Below, piece by piece: positions 8,255 to 11,654 of a stretch of DNA of 11,654 nucleotides. Made by a program: the position numbers and the translations under genes. The notes under the pieces are model-generated. The model had not been told where the DNA came from, searched no databases, and saw nothing but the letters and a program-made list of their open reading frames with translations. This DNA is from Phoronis pallida. Its lineage: Eukaryota; Phoronida; Phoronidae. The first letter of the stretch is position 1. Every line of letters starts with the position of its first letter. The stretch spans positions 1 through 11,654 of the forward strand of contig JAOXYC010202352.1 of the NCBI GenBank assembly GCA_028565715.1, read 5' to 3'.

Positions 8255-11200
8255 GTGAGTTTCATAAGTTAACATGAGATTTTAAACTGTCATAACTGTG
8301 ATGGCCAATTTGTGATAACATGGCCTCTGGATGACTCATTGTACACATTAATTTTATATAGGTTTATTTTGATTCATTTAAAAAAAACGACGTGTTTACG
8401 TTTTTTCGTGGCATTGAACAAAGCTGCTTATGATTTTCAGTTATATGATATGATATTTATATTTTTGGTAGTATTTATTGAATAAAGCAAGGAGCTATGA
8501 AATTTATCACTTTACGTGTGGGTGAGAATTTTACAACAAACTGTAAGAAATATGATATTTCTTTTTGTAATAAGATCAATCAATACACTTTTTAATTCTA
8601 ACACAATATCAGAATGCATTGGATATAAAAAAAACAACGCTTTTAAAAGTCGACATGTTTCAAAGTGAATTCTTTTAAAAGCGTTGTTTTTATATCCAAT
8701 GCATTCTGATTCTCAGTGTGTGGCTCACGTAAGTATGGAAACTATATCCACGATCTAACACAATACGTCGTATGAAAGGGTCCATTGTGTCGCTTAGTCC
8801 ATTATGTCGCCGGCGACTTAATGGACTGGGCGAGAGGGTCCATTGTGTTGTATGTATTTTTTACAGTACCAGTAAATGAGATTATAGCAGTAACAAATGA
8901 AGAAGACAAGTCAAGAACATTCACAGTGCATTTTATATCCCGTCAACCAAAATGTGTTTGGACTGTATCAGATGTGTGCTTCAAATTCGACAGCGACACC
9001 ATGTGTCAGACTTTGAAGACAACCATTGAGAAAAGAATACAGGACCCAGGTGATATGCAACGCTCACTTTATAGTTTATAAACACAAAAAAATCTGCCTT
9101 CGTTTTATATTAATTATTCATTCCTTCGCGCTTATTCAAAAGTGTGTTCTTACATGTACAAATGTATTGCTTTGAATGAGCCATCATAATTTTGGCGATA
9201 ATTTGTGAATATGAAAAATTACATTTCCGCCACGTGGTAATTCGGATATATTATTTGTTTAAACGACCGTGTTCCATTTAATAACATCTCAAAAAGATAG
9301 AAAAATGAAGCCAATTCGTCACTTGAAGTTTTATCTTTTAAAAGGGATTAAGCCTTCAAACACCCGATCGGAGAATTGAGGTGGTTTTTGAGCGGGGGAT
9401 CACGAAAAATATTCAATTGATAGCAAAAAACACGCTACGGTAATTCAAAAGACGATTAGGCCTACCATCAGACAACAATGTCATAAACAACTGTATCAGT
9501 AATTATAGACAGTAGCCTAAAGGTGTTTTATCGTTTTGCAGAATTAAATCGTCCCAAAAGGTTACTAGTTCTCGTAAACCCTAGTAGTGGTGGAGGTGGT
9601 AAATCCACGGTGCTCTTCAATGATAAACTGTTACCATTGTTCAAACTGGCTGGCGTAGATTGTGAAGTGTACGGTAAGTAGCCTATAGGGCTTTTCTAAA
9701 TCCAAGTTAACTTTTTTGAAGAAAAAATATTTGGAATAGTCCAATATTTTGAAGATGAGAAAATGTGCTGTACATTATGGTTGAATTGGAATAGTCCATT
9801 ATTTTGAAGATGAGAAAATGTGCTGTACATTATGGTTGTTTTATTTGGCACAATGTTTTTCGCTTATTTTAGAATTCATCTGGAGACGTTCAATGAGAGG
9901 AGAATGAATTTATCTGCAGGGGTTTGATTCATCGATAGGGCTTGTTGGATTGTGGTTTGGGGCTCATCGACGAGAAATATGACACGTGGCTTATATTCTC
10001 GTGCCTGGGTGCCATCGATAAACACAGAACAGTTCGAATGTCATGATGATACAGCCTCCATGAAAAATCAATTGATTCCCATATTCAATACAATTTCAAA
10101 ATGTCATTGATATATTTAAAAGTATATACCATGTTGTTGAACGATGTGCTGTTGTATTTTTTGATTTCAGAAACAACACACGGAGGTCATCAAAGCGAAA
10201 TTCTGGAAAATTACGATTTAACAAAAACTGACGGGTCTGTTTTTTGCTAGATTTGATTATACAAGCAATGATTTTCAGAAGTATCATTAGTATGTATAAA
10301 CTAAAGCTGTTACAGAGTGTTTTAAAAAGAAAAAAGGAGAGAAATATATGCCAATACAGAAAATCAGCATCGTGGAATCGACCATCGAGTGCTTGTCAGA
10401 CGAGTGGTTTATTTGTATAAGCATTTTCGAGAATCTATTCTCTGTATTATCAATTTGATTACATCTATATCATAACTACTCCCACCGCAACCACCACCAC
10501 GACATCCACTACTACCATCAACATCACAATCACCTTCACCACTACCACCATCATCACGATAACCACCATCACCACAAACGCTACCACAACCAAATCACCA
10601 TCATCTTCTAAAGCGCCATAGTCACTATCACCACCTAACCCATCAACATTACAATCAATTGCCTCACTAACACCATCTGAGCCAATACAATCACCATCAA
10701 TTTCACAGTCTACACCACCACCACCACAACCATCATGAATATATCATCACCGCAACCACTATAACTACAGCGACCATCACCTTCATAAATGGTTTAACTA
10801 TACCCACCAGCATCACCACACCATTACCATCACAATCAACATCACTATCAGCACCAACACCACCGGTTTCTTCAGTTCTATCATCCATTTTCAGAATCCT
10901 GGCAGTCGGCGGAGATGGAACGTTTAGTAAAGTAATGAACAGTGTATTACGGAGAACACTGGTTGATAGTAAAGTTGATGTCAACGAACCCAATGTTACA
11001 TGCCCTCGTCCACAAGTACGGGTTGCACAAATTCCAGGAGGTTCGTTTGTGTTATATAGGTAGTTCAAAAATAACATGGCTCTTTAATAGCAAATACTTT
11101 GATAAAAACAACAAATGTTTTTAAACGTGACATGTTTCGGTGTCCTCCACCATTTTCAAACGTACAATGATCACTCAATGCCCAATTGTCTCACGAGTCT

Positions 11201-11654
11201 CTTACTCTTATGTATTGAATCTATTCACTTGATCATTGTACGTTTGAAAATGGTGGAGGACACCGAAACATGTCACGCTTAAAAAAAATTGTTGTTTTTA
11301 TCCAAGCTTTGCTAACGTTGATAGGCCAAAGAAAATTCGGAAGGATTGTATTCGAAATAGCAAATACGTTTCCATTGGAAGCATTTACTTATATCATCTC
11401 AGTGTATAACTCAAAGACATCTATTTCTAACAAAATTCAAGATGATTGTAGAATACAGAAAACAGCTAACAGTTTCCTACTGAAACGTCATGAATATATT
11501 TCTTTCTGCAAGCATCGTGAACTTTGTTTGTCGGTTATGGGCAAAAACCAATATCATTGACTTCTATTCAACGATGAACTTGATTCATCTCACCAAATAA
11601 ATCATATCAAATTTAATTTGTATTTCATCACATTACTTATTATTGTAGGTTCTG
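8101..11654 (+). CDS. CERK: Ceramide kinase-like lipid kinase, 5' part (exons 1-6, runs off window)
   Basis: Known role of the family: ATP-dependent phosphorylation of ceramide to ceramide-1-phosphate, with an N-terminal PH domain that brings the enzyme to Golgi and other membranes. Seen here: six exons joining in frame (154+183+132+64+146+6 bases) into the first 228 residues. Residues about 20-110 are PH-like (LVLTEDRLRW; VPVNEIIAV; FTVHFI; a C-terminal helix LKTTIEKRI). The DAGK catalytic domain starts at RPKRLLVLVNP (116-126) with the glycine loop SSGGGGK (127-133), then LLPLFKLAGV, and after TDG comes ILAVGGDGTFSKVMNSVL (179-196), whose GGDG is the nucleotide-binding signature; VAQIPGGS matches the IPAGST-type motif. 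The paralogue CERKL is possible, but its glycine loop is eroded and this one is intact. Start Met 8101 has A at -3 and G at +4, with an in-frame TAA about 70 bases upstream and no earlier Met. The catalytic C-terminal half lies beyond the window. Confidence 0.85.
8608..8710. repeat. Near-perfect inverted repeat, CERK intron 1
   Basis: The left arm (8608-8649) begins ATCAGAATGCATTGG and ends GCTTTTAAAAG. The right arm (8672-8710) is its exact complement except for three fewer A:T pairs in an A run. The 22-base loop contains CGACATGTTTC. It would form a hairpin of about 39 bp in the transcript. Confidence 0.92.
8778..8851. repeat. Palindrome cluster built on GTCCATTRTGTCG units
   Basis: A 32-base palindrome with no spacer (8796-8827, one mismatched pair, centre GTCGCCGGCGAC) is flanked by direct copies of GGGTCCATTGTGT (8778-8790 and 8836-8848). 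Pairing extends loosely to 8790-8833. The cluster ends only about 15 bases before the exon 2 acceptor (exon starts 8867). Confidence 0.85.
8867..9049 (+). CDS. CERK: CERK-like exon 2 (PH domain core)
   Basis: Begins TA after TTTTTTACAG, completing Val52, then PVNEIIAVTNEEDKS, FTVHFISRQPKCVW and a closing helix ending KRIQDP. It ends one base into Glu113 before GTGATA. The EIIAV, FTVHFI and W segments match the order of CERK PH domains. An open frame also runs 80 bases upstream of this exon, but those bases are intron. Confidence 0.88.
9542..9673 (+). CDS. CERK: CERK-like exon 3 (start of catalytic domain)
   Basis: Encodes ELNRPKRLLVLVNPSSGGGG then KSTVLFNDKLLPLFKLAGVD and CEVY, ending one base into Glu157 before the strong donor GTAAGT. 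The NP and glycine-rich loop is the first nucleotide-contact motif of DAGK/sphingosine/ceramide kinases. The acceptor is TTTTGCAG. Confidence 0.92.
9731..9840. repeat. 55-base tandem duplication, CERK intron 3
   Basis: TTGGAATAGTCC at 9731 recurs at 9786. The two 55-base units differ at only a few positions, including AAT versus ATT after TAGTCC, and both contain GAAGATGAGAAAATGTGCTG. It is a recent local duplication and not coding. Confidence 0.9.
10171..10234 (+). CDS. CERK: CERK-like exon 4
   Basis: This short exon encodes TTHGGHQSEILENYDLTKTD and two bases of Gly178, ending GG before GTCTGT. The His-containing TTHGGHQSE helix start matches the family pattern (T-E-x-x-x-H-A). Reading past the donor hits TAG after four more codons, so splicing here is required. 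Confidence 0.9.
10471..10866 (+). repeat. Degenerate CAN-triplet tract, CERK intron 4
   Basis: About 395 bases are built mainly of CCA, TCA and ACA triplets with only about 20 G residues, giving strong strand asymmetry. It lies just upstream of exon 5. The minus strand stays open through part of it, as expected for such repeats, and encodes low-complexity Val/Met/Asp sequence without family features. Confidence 0.88.
10895..11040 (+). CDS. CERK: CERK-like exon 5 (GGDG nucleotide motif)
   Basis: After CATTTTCAG it completes Gly178 and encodes ILAVGGDGTFSKVMNSVLRR, a variable linker with Asp, Val and Pro, and QVRVAQIPG, ending one base into Gly227 before GTTCGT. GGDG (183-186) is the defining signature of this kinase superfamily. 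Confidence 0.93.
11101..11302. repeat. Fold-back element with 73-base arms, CERK intron 5
   Basis: Left arm 11101-11173 and right arm 11230-11302 are complementary at about 70 of 73 positions, around a 56-base spacer. Each arm runs GATAAAAACAAC, a T/A run, GTGACATGTTTCGGTGTCC, TCCACCATTTTC and CGTACAATGATCA. Weaker pairing extends outward (AGCAAA at 11089 with TTTGCT near 11308-11313). No coding content is recognised. Confidence 0.93.
11649..11654 (+). CDS. CERK: CERK-like exon 6, first six bases only
   Basis: TATTATTGTAG followed by GTTCTG completes Gly227 and gives Ser228, continuing the IPGGS motif expected at this point. The exon is cut by the end of the window, so its call rests on frame and motif continuity. 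Confidence 0.75.

Noticed and set aside
8785-9081. 98-codon plus-strand open frame as its own gene
   Set aside because: Its middle is CERK-like exon 2. The upstream part is the intronic palindrome cluster and polypyrimidine tract, and the end runs past the donor.
10235-10250. In-frame TAG after exon 4 as evidence of a pseudogene
   Set aside because: A GT donor four codons earlier joins exon 5 in frame and restores DGILAVGGDG exactly, so the stop is intronic.
10733-11077. 114-codon minus-strand open frame
   Set aside because: It is a product of the CAN-triplet tract plus the antisense of CERK-like exon 5. Exon 5 is strongly supported on the plus strand by frame and the GGDG motif.
11101-11302. 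Hammerhead ribozyme or retroelement terminal ribozyme within the fold-back
   Set aside because: The conserved CTGATGA core paired with GAAA in the right arrangement is absent here and I did not find it elsewhere in the window.

Overview
This is animal nuclear DNA. It has no bacterial gene organisation. The two genes I can read are split into short exons by GT-AG introns of about 190 to 1180 bases, in an AT-rich background full of fold-back and tandem repeats. Gene content and the recurring octamer TAGGCCTA suggest a marine invertebrate, perhaps a non-vertebrate deuterostome. That placement is an inference and is not proved by the window.

Layout: positions 1-983 hold mobile-element debris, namely a tRNA-derived SINE head on the minus strand and a MITE-like element with 50-base inverted ends. 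Positions 984-2256 hold no gene I can support. Positions 2257-6990 on the minus strand carry a complete 8-exon gene for peroxisomal 2,4-dienoyl-CoA reductase (DECR2). Its spliced product is 290 residues and ends in the peroxisomal signal SKL. Positions 6991-8100 are a head-to-head intergenic region with a DR1-type nuclear-receptor element, an adjacent E-box close to the DECR2 start, and two more E-boxes. Positions 8101-11654 on the plus strand carry the first six exons of a ceramide-kinase-like gene (CERK family). They encode a PH-like domain followed by the first half of a diacylglycerol-kinase-type catalytic domain, and the gene runs off the window in exon 6.

The introns hold most of the unexplained structure: two related fold-back elements in CERK introns 1 and 5, a dense palindrome cluster just before CERK exon 2, a 55-base tandem duplication in intron 3, a G-poor CAN-triplet tract in intron 4, and a 243-base fold-back in DECR2 intron 5.

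The two genes act in different branches of lipid metabolism: auxiliary beta-oxidation of unsaturated acyl-CoA in peroxisomes, and phosphorylation of ceramide. They share only a possible divergent promoter. I do not see a convincing new multi-gene system. The best leads are the promoter element, an unusual cysteine in the DECR2 cofactor loop, and the intronic fold-back family.
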